64,000 nt of DNA from Cryobacterium sp. CG_9.6 (GCF_029893365.1 NZ_JARXUZ010000001.1:1984001-2048000); one strand, 5' to 3'. Shown: positions 25,974 through 35,102, counted from the stretch's first letter. Numbers and translations: made by a program. The notes: generated by a model from the sequence alone, not told the origin.

Positions 25974-26846
25974 TTAGTGGAGCAGGTCATCGTTTCGCGC
26001 GAGTACGTTGCGCTCCCCCGCAGTGACAGCGATGGCCAGCCGGTTTTGTTTCGGCGGGATGGGGCAATTGAAGTTGTAGCTGAAGGCACACGGGGGAAGA
26101 TAGGCCAGGTTGAAGTCCAACATCAGCGACCCCGTGGCGTCGGGGGCCACGCTCAGGAACCGGCCAACACTGTAGGTTGTGTCCCCGGTGGTGGCGTCGG
26201 CGAAAATGAGCAGCCAGTTCGGACCGTCTCCGTAGACCACCAGACGGTGCTCTTCTCCGCCGAGGGTAAAGGTGATTTCTCCCGGCAGGGTTTTCTCTTG
26301 GGTCTTACCCTGTTCCTTGAGATAGGCAATGCTGACATCGCACGTGCCGGCATTCGGAGTGAATGTCGCCTCGACGACTGCGGCCGGGTCATAGGGGAAC
26401 GCGTCGATTGCGCCGAAGTCCCGGATGCCCTCGGAGTCGGCATCCCACACCCGCAGGGCATAGTCATCCTCCTCGCTCGCGATGACGGTTCCCGTGAGGG
26501 TCTCGCTGAACCGGATGCGGGACGGGGACACAGCGTCCATTCCAGCCACGACGATAGCGCCGTCAACGAGCTCACCGTCCACAAAGATCCCGTCCGATGC
26601 GGACGCACTCAGCAGCAGTCCCGACGATCCGAGCGGCAGCGGCGACCACAAGCCGGGAACTCCCCAGATCGGCTGGCTCGCCTCAACCTCCCCGGTTATC
26701 CACTGGGTATTGACGAGTGCCAGGTTTCCTTGGCCAGCGATAACAGCCCGAGAGCGCTGGCTGCGCTCCGCATCAACCAGCGCCTCGGGCGCAGACTCAC
26801 CGTCGATGAGTTCGGAGGCGGTTGCCGTGTCTCTGTGCTGCGTCAT
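25974..26846 (-). CDS. DUF1684 domain protein
   Basis: A 290-residue protein counted from the ATG at 26846; a TTG at 26876 would add ten residues. The C-terminal half carries the DUF1684 signature: VVYGDGPNWLLIFADATTGD, SVGRFLSVAPD, DFNLAYLPPCAFSYNFNCP and PPKQNRLAIAVTAGER. Function is unknown; the protein is soluble and probably cytosolic. An equally long open frame on the opposite strand is a GC-rich shadow. Confidence 0.9.
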   Translation of the reverse strand: MTQHRDTATASELIDGESAPEALVDAERSQRSRAVIAGQGNLALVNTQWITGEVEASQPIWGVPGLWSPLPLGSSGLLLSASASDGIFVDGELVDGAIVVAGMDAVSPSRIRFSETLTGTVIASEEDDYALRVWDADSEGIRDFGAIDAFPYDPAAVVEATFTPNAGTCDVSIAYLKEQGKTQEKTLPGEITFTLGGEEHRLVVYGDGPNWLLIFADATTGDTTYSVGRFLSVAPDATGSLMLDFNLAYLPPCAFSYNFNCPIPPKQNRLAIAVTAGERNVLARNDDLLH

Positions 26847-27038
26847 AAATTCGTCCCAACAGGGTTTGGTTCTCAATAGTTATCTGTAGCCACAACCACC
26901 CCTCACGACTGTTTATTTCGGGTGGTCGATTCGGCGCGGTCGTCGGGTGCTCACATCACTTCTTTTGTGCAGGCGCCTGCCCAGACCGCAAACATCCTTG
27001 TGGATCGGGTTGCCTGGTCCGCGAAGGAGAAAATGCAT

Positions 27039-27120
27039 GCCTCCTGTCACCTTCGAGACGTCGATGCTCTTCTACCAAGAGTGTGGCGACGCTACTGCCC
27101 CGCCGCTCGTCATCTCCGGC
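27039..27120 (+). pseudogene. N-terminal fragment of an alpha/beta hydrolase
   Basis: After GGAGAAAATGC, an ATG at 27039 begins MPPVTFETSMLFYQECGDAT then APPLVISG, the usual start of an alpha/beta hydrolase up to the first core strand. The homology then stops, and the frame runs into sequence belonging to another gene on the opposite strand. The rest of the hydrolase is deleted. Confidence 0.55.
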
Positions 27121-27124
27121 CCGA

Positions 27125-27322
27125 CGGTAGCCGACCAGGGCGACGATGCTGAGAATCAGTCCGATTCAGGACAGCAGCGGGATGACGCCAAGGACGATGC
27201 CGGTGATGGCCGTGACGCGGGTGTTAGCAGCGGGCGACGCCACACCATCGGTGTCGCGATGGTTGGGCACTTTCACGCCGGGACGAAGCTGCTTCCCGCG
27301 TGCGATTGCGGCACCGCTTCAT
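27125..27322 (-). pseudogene. decayed small membrane protein gene
   Basis: An AAAGGAG site precedes an ATG at 27322, but the protein-like frame (KQLRPGVKVPNHRDTDGVAS then TRVTAITGIVLGVIPLLS, stop, IGLILSIVALVG) is shifted by one base from that ATG and interrupted by a TGA near 27166. The hydrophobic segments resemble a DUF4190-like two-helix membrane protein. A frameshift plus a stop make it a pseudogene. Confidence 0.5.
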
Positions 27323-27403
27323 TTCGGAACTCCTTTGTTTCGAGGGCTCGACGGCTACGAGACCGCCACCAGCGCCCATGCCCCAGGTTTGTGAACATGG
27401 AGT

Positions 27404-27538
27404 CAGCGGCAGTAAAACTCGGTTTTCAAGGTTGCGAAGAAGCTTTCGGTCATCGCGTTGACCGTTTCACAGTTCCAGCAAGTTCCGGTGAATCCCCCCG
27501 ACCGGGTTCTGTCGCTCGCGGCAGCGAAACACTGCACT
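27404..27538 (-). pseudogene. IS3-family transposase remnant
   Basis: The minus strand reads FTGTCWNCETVNAMTESFFA then TLKTEFYCR followed by a stop. This is a mutated copy of the DNAxAESFFATLKTEFYxR block around the catalytic Glu of IS3-type OrfB. Only about 45 codons survive. A second remnant of the same family lies near 40.3 kb, and an intact IS3-family element sits at 46.3 kb. Confidence 0.7.
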
Positions 27539-27607
27539 ACCTGCTCGCATCGCGGGATCCGCGGAGGAGACCACGCACCTTACGTGGTGATGGGTCAGGA
27601 TGAGGTC

Positions 27608-28087
27608 ATGATTGATTTAGAGGTGCGACTCGCTAATCCGTCTGAACTGGCTCAGGTAGCCCTCTTGCGCTGGGAGTCGATTCTCGAGAAGGACGGAATA
27701 CCGACGACGACTCTCCCGGAATTTATCGAATCCTTCACGCGCTGGGCAGGTGAAAACGGTGCAAGCCACCGATGCACTGTTGCTCTGCGGGACGGCGCCG
27801 TCATCGGGATGGCATGGCTGGCAATTGTGCAACGGGTCCCGAGCCCACGATTACTGATCCGTGCATCTGGAGACCTACAGGGGGTCTATGTGCGAGCGGA
27901 AAATCGTGAGTTCGGAGTGGGGAGCGCCCTCATCTCCAGCGTTCTTGAGCTGGCGCGGGGCATGAACCTGGAGCGGGTCACGGTGCACTCAAGTCCGCGA
28001 GCGATACGCGCATACGTGCGGAACGGCTTCACAGCATCCGCTGAGCTCCTTCAAACGGATGTTTGCTACCCCCGCTTTTCAAACTAA
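27608..28087 (+). CDS. GNAT-family acetyltransferase
   Basis: A 159-residue acetyl-CoA-dependent N-acetyltransferase. The strand before the acetyl-CoA loop is LQGVYVRAENREFGVGSALI, giving the Q/RxxGxG/A-type pyrophosphate loop, and the C-terminal ERVTVHSSPRAIRAYVRNGF is the usual final helix-strand. The ATG at 27608 is taken as start, with GAGG and AGGATG just upstream. The upstream open frame continues into the decayed region and is not coding. The substrate is unknown. Confidence 0.85.
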   Translation: MIDLEVRLANPSELAQVALLRWESILEKDGIPTTTLPEFIESFTRWAGENGASHRCTVALRDGAVIGMAWLAIVQRVPSPRLLIRASGDLQGVYVRAENREFGVGSALISSVLELARGMNLERVTVHSSPRAIRAYVRNGFTASAELLQTDVCYPRFSN

Positions 28088-28146
28088 GTTTTCGCGACGA
28101 GGGAGGACGATAGAGGCGTGCTGTGGTGAAGCGCTACGGTGAACCC

Positions 28147-28635
28147 ATGCAGCACTACGTTGTCGTCCTCCCCGTGAAACCGCTCTCCGTCGGAGAAGGA
28201 TTCCCCGTTGACCAGTGGCCTCTGCACGTGACCCTCGTACCGAACTTCCACACGCGCTCGACATCTGCCGAGATTGAAAAAACCATCGAAGTCGCACGGC
28301 CACTCGGGCTTTGTGTGCGGGTTGGTGCAGAGGAAATGTTTGGCGGCTCAGGGTCTATTCCTGCCAACATTGTGCTGGATGAATCCGGCACGCTCACTCG
28401 GCTTCACAATCGACTACTCACGACGCTCGAGGAACGGTGTGGGCTGACGCTGGATAATCCGCAGTATTTCCGCGCCGGCTACCGCCCGCATATAACTGTC
28501 ACCCGGGCGGAACACGCCGAACCGGGCGCACTGATCTACCTGAATCAGCTTGCTCTCGTGGATATGCAGCCACGTGGCACTGCGGGAAATCCCACGGTTG
28601 TCTCCACGATGAACATCGACCTCACCAGCAGCTGA
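28147..28635 (+). CDS. 2H phosphoesterase / 2'-5' RNA ligase-like protein
   Basis: A 162-residue protein with the two histidine motifs of the LigT/2H phosphoesterase superfamily: HVTL in WPLHVTLVPNFH near residue 27 and HITV in YRPHITVTRAEH near residue 117. Both catalytic His and Thr/Ser are present, so it is probably active on 2',3'-cyclic or 2'-5' phosphodiesters. The start at 28147 gives the usual beginning (MQHYVVVLPVKPL). It converges with the GNAT gene at 28743. Confidence 0.85.
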   Translation: MQHYVVVLPVKPLSVGEGFPVDQWPLHVTLVPNFHTRSTSAEIEKTIEVARPLGLCVRVGAEEMFGGSGSIPANIVLDESGTLTRLHNRLLTTLEERCGLTLDNPQYFRAGYRPHITVTRAEHAEPGALIYLNQLALVDMQPRGTAGNPTVVSTMNIDLTSS

Positions 28636-28638
28636 CCC

Positions 28639-28684
28639 AAGCGACTCCCCTTCTCAGGTGAATTAACAAGTAAAGGAGTTGCTT
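28639..28684. terminator. imperfect hairpin between convergent genes
   Basis: AAGCGACTCCCCTT at 28639 and AAAGGAGTTGCTT ending at 28684 are near-complementary with a few mismatches. The position, between the convergent 2H phosphoesterase and GNAT genes, suits a shared terminator. The match is imperfect and the loop is long. Confidence 0.35.
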
Positions 28685-28742
28685 ACGCACTGTCACTGGC
28701 GAAGCATCCGCTTGACAAGCTCCACGCGCGAGAGCGGATGCC

Positions 28743-29159
28743 CTATTGAACGCGGGCCATCATCTTGGACGGCTCAGCCAAGGGGGCAAAGCCATATTGG
28801 GCATACAACCCATGCGCATCACCGGTAGACAACAAGACCCTCTTCAGGCCGAGAGGTTCCAGGTCCTCCACGACGCCGGCCGTCAGCATCTTGCCGATGC
28901 CCAGCCCACGTGCCTCGGTGCAGACAAACACGTCACAAAACCATGCGAATGTGATTCCGTCGGTGACGACACGACCGTAGGCCACTTGCTCGCCGGTTCC
29001 GCTGTCGTATACGCCATAGTTTCGCGACGCATCGATGGCTGCATCCTGCATTTCACGCGATCGCCCCTGCGCCCAATACGACTGCTCGCTGAGCCACTGG
29101 TGAACACGAGATCGGTCAACCCTACTCACGTCCGCGGAGAAGAAATAGCGTTCTGTCAT
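28743..29159 (-). CDS. GNAT-family acetyltransferase
   Basis: A 138-residue N-acetyltransferase. The core is FAWFCDVFVCTEARGLGIGK, containing strand 4 and the RGLGIG acetyl-CoA loop, followed by LKRVLLSTGDAHGLYAQYGF, the helix and strand that close the fold. The ATG is at 29159. It faces the 2H phosphoesterase gene across a short gap. The substrate is unknown. Confidence 0.88.
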   Translation of the reverse strand: MTERYFFSADVSRVDRSRVHQWLSEQSYWAQGRSREMQDAAIDASRNYGVYDSGTGEQVAYGRVVTDGITFAWFCDVFVCTEARGLGIGKMLTAGVVEDLEPLGLKRVLLSTGDAHGLYAQYGFAPLAEPSKMMARVQ

Positions 29160-29265
29160 GACCCCACACTAGGAGTAGACGCTGAGCTGTCGGCAGTAGT
29201 CGTTGCGCCCGTGTCGCAACTCCCACATCCAACGACAGCCTGCGGTGCGTTTTCGAGGTCGACAG

Positions 29266-30015
29266 TCAACGGGCGGAGGTCGATGCAATGCTCCCCCGCC
29301 AGGTGCGGAGGGCGCCTCGATCATGCTCGCTCAGGTTGGCCGCGGTCAGCGTCGCCGGCAGATCCAAGGCTTCGATCACCGAACGGAACGCACCTTCGGT
29401 CGTAGTGCCATGGCGTTGGCAGAACTCCTCCAAAACGCTCTCCTCATTGTTCCGCTTCGTAATCACCGCCCTCTGGTCTCCTAAACGCACGGTCTCCAAG
29501 TAATCGTCGACAATCTCGTCCGGGTCCGTGCCAACTGCGAGGAGCAACAGGAGAGCAATCATCCCCGTGCGATCTCTCCCGGCCATGCAGTGAAAGAGCA
29601 CACCGCCACGTGGAGCGTTGACCGCTGCAGACAGTGCCGCGCCCGTTCGTTCCGGCATGGACGTCAGGTGTGGCAAGAAGTAGAGGGCGGTACCAACCAA
29701 CCCGTTGTCCCAATAATCCTTCCAGAACTCGACATTCTCAAGACCGTCCAGGTCCACGTGAATCGTCTCGAGCCAACTGGGTCGACGCCCCGTGTCCCGG
29801 TCACGTTCCGCGGGTTGACGAAGATCAACGACGGTGCGGATGCCGGCATCAAACATCTGCTTCCACCCGAGAGATGTCGCCCAATCAACATTCTCGGCCC
29901 GAAAGAAGACTCCGCGCGGCGTGAGGCTGCCATTTTGTCGTCGAAGGCCTCCCAGATCACGGGCGTTGACCAGGCCATCCACGTTGAGGTTTCGAAAACC
30001 ACTGTCGACTGTCAT
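29266..30015 (-). CDS. tyrosine-protein phosphatase (DSP/PtpB-like)
   Basis: A 249-residue phosphatase with the P-loop HCMAGRDRTG (Cys nucleophile, Arg for phosphate) preceded by the conserved GGVLF strand, and an N-terminal NARDLGG block (DGLVNARDLGGLRRQNGS) typical of the PtpB/lipid-phosphatase-like group in Actinobacteria. The start is set at the ATG at 30015. It probably acts on phosphotyrosine or phosphoinositide-like substrates. No partner kinase is nearby. Confidence 0.9.
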   Translation of the reverse strand: MTVDSGFRNLNVDGLVNARDLGGLRRQNGSLTPRGVFFRAENVDWATSLGWKQMFDAGIRTVVDLRQPAERDRDTGRRPSWLETIHVDLDGLENVEFWKDYWDNGLVGTALYFLPHLTSMPERTGAALSAAVNAPRGGVLFHCMAGRDRTGMIALLLLLAVGTDPDEIVDDYLETVRLGDQRAVITKRNNEESVLEEFCQRHGTTTEGAFRSVIEALDLPATLTAANLSEHDRGALRTWRGSIASTSAR

Positions 30016-30045
30016 CCGCTTACCCAACCACAGTGCGGCGACAAA

Positions 30046-30669
30046 CTACAGCCGGTGCGTGCCGCCACCCCTATTACTCAGCCGAGCGATAATTGCGCCG
30101 TGAGGTCGCTTACCGGCGGTCGTCCGCACGTGCGTTTCGACCACATCAAACCCGGCCGCCACCAGTTCGGCGCACAGGTCACTCACGGGCCACCGCCAGG
30201 CCTCGACAACGCCATGATCGAACTTCTCCACCACGTGACCCACGAAAAAGCCGATTACAAGTTCTCCGCCGGGGCTGAGTATGCGGCTCAATTCCAACAA
30301 GGGAACGCGCAGAGCGTCGGGCTTATGGTGGATGAGTGAGTACCACGCGAGCACCCCTGCAACCGTCCGGCTCTCCAGGTAAATGGCATTGAGGTTGCCA
30401 ACCCGAAACGAAATGCCGGGATAGGCGGTGCGGGCACGCTCGATAAACGCGGGTACCAGGTCCATCCCGTGCGCCGAGTAACCGAGTTCCGTGAGGAAAT
30501 TGGTCCAGTGCCCGGGACCGCAACCAGCGTCAAGTATGGCCCCGTGCAAACTGCCAGCCCACGTTGCCACCAGCTGTCGGTCCAAGGGGTGAACTGCATC
30601 CATCGACCCGAAGAGTTCAGTGTACTCCACTGCCCGGCGTGCGTATGCCTCGCCCACCTCATCATCCAC
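30046..30669 (-). CDS. class I SAM-dependent methyltransferase
   Basis: A 207-residue methyltransferase. Motif I is AILDAGCGPGHWTNFL near residue 45, the acidic loop is HGMDLVPAF, and the motif IV/post region is VLAWYSLIHHKPDALR. The C-terminal ELVAAGFDVVETHVRT is the usual last strand pair. The substrate is unknown. It lies just upstream of the phosphatase on the same strand with a 30-base gap, so the two may be co-transcribed. Confidence 0.87.
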   Translation of the reverse strand: MDDEVGEAYARRAVEYTELFGSMDAVHPLDRQLVATWAGSLHGAILDAGCGPGHWTNFLTELGYSAHGMDLVPAFIERARTAYPGISFRVGNLNAIYLESRTVAGVLAWYSLIHHKPDALRVPLLELSRILSPGGELVIGFFVGHVVEKFDHGVVEAWRWPVSDLCAELVAAGFDVVETHVRTTAGKRPHGAIIARLSNRGGGTHRL

Positions 30670-30827
30670 GTCACTGAGTCTAGGTGTGGATTTCGCCGTC
30701 CCGATGCTTCAGGAATTTCTCCTTGAGCGAGCGCTGAATCGGGCGTTCAGATTCCCCCGCCAGACCTTTACCCAACCACAGCGCGGCGACAAACTACATC
30801 AAATGGATGCCGCTCCCGGAGTCCCGA

Positions 30828-31136
30828 TCAGATGTGTCGCTGCATCGCCTCGACCAGCTCAGCCACGGTCGGAACACCAGCAAAGCCTTCAGTCGTGCGG
30901 TAAATACGGCACGCAAGGTCTGATGTCCGTCCGTCGGTGGGCACCGCGTCAACGCCGTCCAGAAGAATGGTTGGCGAGCCGGCGAAAAGAACGTCGGCAG
31001 CTTCGGAGCTCGTCGTCAAGAGACGATACGTCACAGCGTCGTCACCGTGCCCCACCTCGGCCAAGGCAGCTTCGACTCGCGTCCCGGCTTCAACCCAATT
31101 CGGGCACTCATTAATATGAAGGATTTCTATGTGCAT
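30828..31136 (-). CDS. small thioredoxin-like family protein
   Basis: A 102-residue protein resembling the short thioredoxin-fold proteins sometimes found with mercury or arsenic genes. It begins MHIEILHINECPNW, where the ECPNW motif keeps one cysteine of a former CxxC, and continues with SPTILLDGVDAVP, matching the cis-Pro strand. The later SDLACRIYRTTEGFAGVPTV is the usual end. No metal-resistance gene is adjacent. The ATG at 31136 is chosen over a TTG at 31142. Confidence 0.7.
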   Translation of the reverse strand: MHIEILHINECPNWVEAGTRVEAALAEVGHGDDAVTYRLLTTSSEAADVLFAGSPTILLDGVDAVPTDGRTSDLACRIYRTTEGFAGVPTVAELVEAMQRHI

Positions 31137-31203
31137 ACTCAATTATCACATCCAGCAACCGCCCTCCCCTGGGAGCCGCGCAGGTCGGCTCAGGTCAGCC
31201 CGC

Positions 31204-32688
31204 TCAGAGAATACGTGCGGACAGATCGGGTATCGTCGTCACCTCGTCGAACGGGACCAGGGGCCGGATGATCCGGTTGTGCGCCAGACGCGACAGATCC
31301 TGGTCCACGCCGCCCGGCGTGAGCGCCATCAGCCAGTCTGCGGCCATGTCGAACAGTTCCGGCTCGAGGTAGCCGATCTTCACCACCACAATATCGGCCG
31401 TCCGTGCATCAATCCCGTTCCGGGTAAAGTCCGATTCGAGATGATAGGGCTTGCGCCTCCGGGTCAGGATGACCCTGAGCCCGCCAGACCGCACGACCAC
31501 CTCGGTGTCGGCTGCCGGGTCCCCGTGCACGATGTGCTCGACGGTGCCGGTGATTTTGGCGGCGGGCGCAACGGTGTCATCCACGATCGCGCCCACCGAG
31601 AGCGTCACCGGCCCGCCAACTCCAGCCGCAATGCAGGCGTCAACGGCGGCATGGTCGGGGATCGAGGCGTAAACCACCTCGACGGATGCCTCACTGACCT
31701 CGGGATTCCGAAGCAAATCGCGCAGGGTGCCGGTCACGTCGCCTGCTCCGCCAGCCGTTGGGTTGTCTCCAGAATCGCTGATGAAGAATGGTCTGGCCGA
31801 GCTGTGGATGGCGGCATTAAGGCAGTCGTCAAACGTCCCGGTGGGGGCCACGAACGTGAAGTCGTTCCGCACACGCCAGAAGCTGCTCGCGAGCAGTTCC
31901 GCGGACTCGGCCACAGCTTCGCGGTCGTCTCCTGTCACCACGACCACGGCATGGTTGCGCGGCTCGTCGGCCCAGGCGTAGCCCGTCCAGATGCCGGCGT
32001 CCAGCACGCCGGGACGATTCTCTACCTGCCCCACGAGAGCGTAGAGGCTCTTCGCCGGCTCTACCCTCGTGCTGGTTTTCTCACCGGGGAGCAGGATGGG
32101 CACGGGGATCCACGCCGTGATCACAGGGTCTGACCGCCGTGGGCCGAGGAGCCGGTCGACGAGATTCGTCGCGGCGCGCTCCACGGTATCCAGTGCGTCC
32201 TCATGCGGTGCAAGCCGATGACAGGTAATGAGATTGACGGTCGAGGCGAGCTGATGCGAGACATTACCGTGCAAATCCATGCTGGCCGAGATCAGTGCGT
32301 CGGGGCCGACGAGCTGCCGGATCCGAGCTATCAGCTCACCCTCGGGGTCGTCAGTACCGATGACGCTCATCGCTCCGTGGATATCGTAGAGAACCCCGTC
32401 TACCGGGCCCTCGTTGCGGAGGGAGTTCTTTACCGCGGCGAGGAGCGTCTCAGTCATCGTTCGATAGTCGTCTGCGGGAACCGGCCCTCCCGGAATCGAA
32501 CGGTAGTGAACGAGCGCCGTCCAGTCCGCACGCGTGCGCAGCGGTGAATCGGCCCCGAAAAACGGGTAGTAAGCGAAATAGCTCTCCCCCTCGGTGCGCT
32601 CGAACTGGTCAATTCGAGTGACGGCAGGCGAGTACACGCTGGCTTCAAGTGACATCCCGAGAGAGATGATCCTGGGGCGATGAAGCAC
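31204..32688 (-). CDS. M81 family metallopeptidase (MlrC-like)
   Basis: A 494-residue protein of the microcystinase C/DUF1485 family. The zinc site residues occur in VLYDIHGAMSV and SASMDLHGNVS; the RISLGMSLEASVYSP-like start and the SGDNPTAGGAGD block are also conserved. Characterised relatives cleave small cyclic or modified peptides, but the family is broad and the substrate here is unknown. It starts with a GTG at 32688 behind AGGACC. It is divergent from the sugar isomerase/oxidoreductase genes and may take part in the same catabolic route. Confidence 0.88.
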   Translation of the reverse strand: MLHRPRIISLGMSLEASVYSPAVTRIDQFERTEGESYFAYYPFFGADSPLRTRADWTALVHYRSIPGGPVPADDYRTMTETLLAAVKNSLRNEGPVDGVLYDIHGAMSVIGTDDPEGELIARIRQLVGPDALISASMDLHGNVSHQLASTVNLITCHRLAPHEDALDTVERAATNLVDRLLGPRRSDPVITAWIPVPILLPGEKTSTRVEPAKSLYALVGQVENRPGVLDAGIWTGYAWADEPRNHAVVVVTGDDREAVAESAELLASSFWRVRNDFTFVAPTGTFDDCLNAAIHSSARPFFISDSGDNPTAGGAGDVTGTLRDLLRNPEVSEASVEVVYASIPDHAAVDACIAAGVGGPVTLSVGAIVDDTVAPAAKITGTVEHIVHGDPAADTEVVVRSGGLRVILTRRRKPYHLESDFTRNGIDARTADIVVVKIGYLEPELFDMAADWLMALTPGGVDQDLSRLAHNRIIRPLVPFDEVTTIPDLSARIL

Positions 32689-32909
32689 GATTCAGGTCCT
32701 GTCGTTGGGAACGAAAGGCGATGTTCGGAGCCTGCACACCGGAGGAGTCGTCCCTCCGACAGGAACTGGGTGACCCCTGTGCGCAGCACGCCGTTACCGC
32801 CACGTGAATTCAGGACCATACTAATCAGAGCCGGGTTCGCATTCGCACTGAGACCGCTCGTTTGGCCTTGCGCACCTGCTCCAGGTTGCACACAAGGAAG
32901 GTGATCCGA

Positions 32910-33767
32910 ATGAGAATCGGAGTCAGTTCATACAGTTTTGCCTCGGCGTTCCACAAGGGAACGATGGACATCCTGGGAGCGATCGACTGGGTCGCCGACT
33001 CTTCAGCCAGCCACCTCGAGATCTCCATCGCGGGCCTCGGAAGCCAGCTCATCGATGACCCCGAACTGGTGGAAAACATCCGTCTCAGGGCAGAAGAACG
33101 CAGCGTTCCACTCGTCAACTACGTCGTTGCCGCGAACTTTCTCGACCCTGATCTGACCGCGCAAATCGACCGGCTCAAAGCACACCTGACTGTCGCTCAC
33201 ATCCTGGGTATTCCTCTCTTCCGCCACGACGTCGTGGACTGGGACTGGCGGGAGAAAGATCAAGCCGAGTTCGAGCGAACCTTCGAAGCGCTCGTGCCCG
33301 TGTGCCGCGAGATCGCCAACTATGCAGCGACGCTCGGGATCACCACGAGTATCGAAAATCACGGAATGAGCATGAATAACAGTGAGCGTGTTCGGCGCTT
33401 TGTCGAGGCCGTGGGCCTGCCAAACTTTCGGGTCACGCTCGACGTTGGAAATTTTCTCTGTGTTGACGAGCTGCCTCAGTCGGCGGTGCCGCAGACACTG
33501 CCCTACGCATCTGCAGTTCACCTGAAGGATTTCTATATCCGCGACTTTTCCCCGGGCGAGGGCTGGCTCACAACTGTTGCAGGGCGCAGTATTCTCGGGG
33601 CCATCGTTGGCTTCGGTGACTTGCCCATGCGCCAGCTCATCGGGGCGATCAAGTCATCGGGCTTCGACGGACCCATTTCTATCGAGTTCGAAGGTCTCGA
33701 AGATTCCCTCGTTGGGGTCGGTACCGGTCTCGCGAACGCGCAGCGAATCTGGGAAGAGGTGTCGTGA
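32910..33767 (+). CDS. sugar phosphate isomerase/epimerase (TIM barrel)
   Basis: A 285-residue TIM-barrel protein of the AP-endonuclease-2/xylose-isomerase-like family. Metal-binding residues are suggested by Glu in TTSIENHGMSM, Asp in VTLDVGNF, His in AVHLKDFY and the final Glu in ISIEFEGLED, all in canonical order. The ATG at 32910 has AAGGTG upstream. The next gene, a Gfo/Idh/MocA oxidoreductase, overlaps or directly abuts it, a common pairing in inositol and sugar-acid catabolism. Confidence 0.9.
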   Translation: MRIGVSSYSFASAFHKGTMDILGAIDWVADSSASHLEISIAGLGSQLIDDPELVENIRLRAEERSVPLVNYVVAANFLDPDLTAQIDRLKAHLTVAHILGIPLFRHDVVDWDWREKDQAEFERTFEALVPVCREIANYAATLGITTSIENHGMSMNNSERVRRFVEAVGLPNFRVTLDVGNFLCVDELPQSAVPQTLPYASAVHLKDFYIRDFSPGEGWLTTVAGRSILGAIVGFGDLPMRQLIGAIKSSGFDGPISIEFEGLEDSLVGVGTGLANAQRIWEEVS

Positions 33768-33769
33768 CC

Positions 33770-34855
33770 ATGAGCACCGTGAGAGTGGGCGTGGTTGGTG
33801 CGGGAACAATCGCCGGGTTCCACTTGGCCGCCTATTCCAAGAATCCCGATGTCACCATCGTGGCTATGTGCGACACCAACACCGAACGGGCCAGCGAACG
33901 TGCCCGTGAATTCGGGGCAACGGCAGTTTTCTCGGACTATCGCGAGATGGTCGCTTCACCAGACATAGACGTAGTGAGTGTGTGCACCCCCAACGACACC
34001 CATGCGGATGTCGCGATCGCCGCGCTCGAAGCGGGCAAAAGTGTACTCATCGAAAAACCCATGACCGTGTCTGTCGCCCAAGCCGAGGCGATCGTCCGGG
34101 CGGAGGCAGCCAACCCTGGTTTCGTCCAGATCGGCTATGTGCGCCGATTTTCCTCCAACGCCGTCACCCTCAAAACGTTCATTGATGCCGGAGACCTCGG
34201 GCCGATCTACTACACCAAAGCCACTTTTCTGCGCCAGGCAGGAAACCCGGGCGGTTGGTTCTCCGATCGGTCGATCGCCGGCGGAGGACCACTCATCGAC
34301 CTCGGTGTGCACTTCATCGACATGTGCCTCTTTCTCATGGACTTTCCCGAGGTGCAGTCAGTGAGCGGATACACCTTCGCCGGTCTCGGAAACCGGGGAA
34401 ACATCCGCGGACTCACCCGGTATATGACCGCGGACTACGACATCGCTCAGAACTCTGTGGAGGATCTTGCCGGTGCGCTCGTGCGGTTCACCTCGGGTGC
34501 GGTGCTACTCATCGACACCTCCTACTCGATGCACGGGCGCGACACCCAGTTCTTCGAGATCTACGGGGAAAAGGGCGGGGCGACGCTAGAACCCGCGCTG
34601 CATATTACGACCGAGCTGCACGACACCATCGTGGAACTCACTCCGACCATCGACTCGCTGAGCTTCGACGTTGACGAGGGCTTTCAGAAGGAGATTGACA
34701 CCTTCGTGCGCACGGCGCAGGGTGCGGGTGTACCTGTTGCACCAGCCATGCACGGACTGCACATGGCGCGAATCCTCGCGGCGATCTATGAATCTGCCAC
34801 GTTAGGGACAGAGATTCGCCTCGAACCGCTCAGTTCGGCAACGCTGCTGAACTGA
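33770..34855 (+). CDS. Gfo/Idh/MocA family oxidoreductase
   Basis: A 361-residue NAD(P)-dependent sugar or cyclitol oxidoreductase. The N-terminal Rossmann loop is VGVVGAGTIAGFHLAAY and the family motif EKPM appears in VLIEKPMTVS with the catalytic Lys. The C-terminal sheet domain contains GGGPLIDLGVHFIDMCLFLM with the conserved Asp and His. GAGGTG lies eight bases before the ATG at 33770; a GTG at 33764 overlapping the previous stop is an alternative. It probably works with the adjacent isomerase on one sugar. Confidence 0.92.
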   Translation: MSTVRVGVVGAGTIAGFHLAAYSKNPDVTIVAMCDTNTERASERAREFGATAVFSDYREMVASPDIDVVSVCTPNDTHADVAIAALEAGKSVLIEKPMTVSVAQAEAIVRAEAANPGFVQIGYVRRFSSNAVTLKTFIDAGDLGPIYYTKATFLRQAGNPGGWFSDRSIAGGGPLIDLGVHFIDMCLFLMDFPEVQSVSGYTFAGLGNRGNIRGLTRYMTADYDIAQNSVEDLAGALVRFTSGAVLLIDTSYSMHGRDTQFFEIYGEKGGATLEPALHITTELHDTIVELTPTIDSLSFDVDEGFQKEIDTFVRTAQGAGVPVAPAMHGLHMARILAAIYESATLGTEIRLEPLSSATLLN

Positions 34856-34943
34856 GCTCCCAACGCCTGACCCGACGGCGCTGTCTCTTCAGAAGTGGCT
34901 AATCTGGCACTACCAATGACGACGGTAGAGAGAGTACACAATT

Positions 34944-35102
34944 GTGGATGCAACAACAGGTGGTCACGAGAAGTACCCGCGCCTGGCCGTCGCCGACCCA
35001 GAGCAAGCCGGGGCGCGCGACCGCGCTGCAGCATCTGCGCTGAACCTCACTTACTACTCCCAATTTGTCGTCAATAATCGGCCAGACTGGCAGCGGTCCT
35101 AG
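34944..35102 (+). CDS. 52-residue ORF coupled to nagA
   Basis: A GTG at 34944 opens a 52-codon frame (KYPRLAVADPEQAGARDRAA, then ALNLTYYSQFVVNNRPDW) whose TAG overlaps the GTG start of nagA by one base. The tight coupling suggests it is, or was, translated. I do not recognise the sequence. It could be a small protein or the fused ends of a larger gene, such as a sugar kinase or isomerase, that lost its middle. Confidence 0.45.
   Translation: MDATTGGHEKYPRLAVADPEQAGARDRAAASALNLTYYSQFVVNNRPDWQRS

Noticed and set aside
25977..26879. A 300-codon open frame on the plus strand, antisense to the DUF1684 gene
   Set aside because: The minus-strand frame carries the clear DUF1684 signature; the antisense frame is low-complexity, has no family match by eye and arises from GC-rich third positions.
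3719..27322. General recoding of TGA as Trp, suggested by the photolyase-like gene and the decayed membrane gene
   Set aside because: Many intact genes here end in TGA at the expected place, including six operon junctions, so TGA is a normal stop; the two cases are better explained as mutations.
31129..32133. A 334-codon plus-strand frame antisense to the M81 peptidase
   Set aside because: The minus strand contains the conserved DIHGAM and DLHGN metal sites; the plus frame is a shadow.
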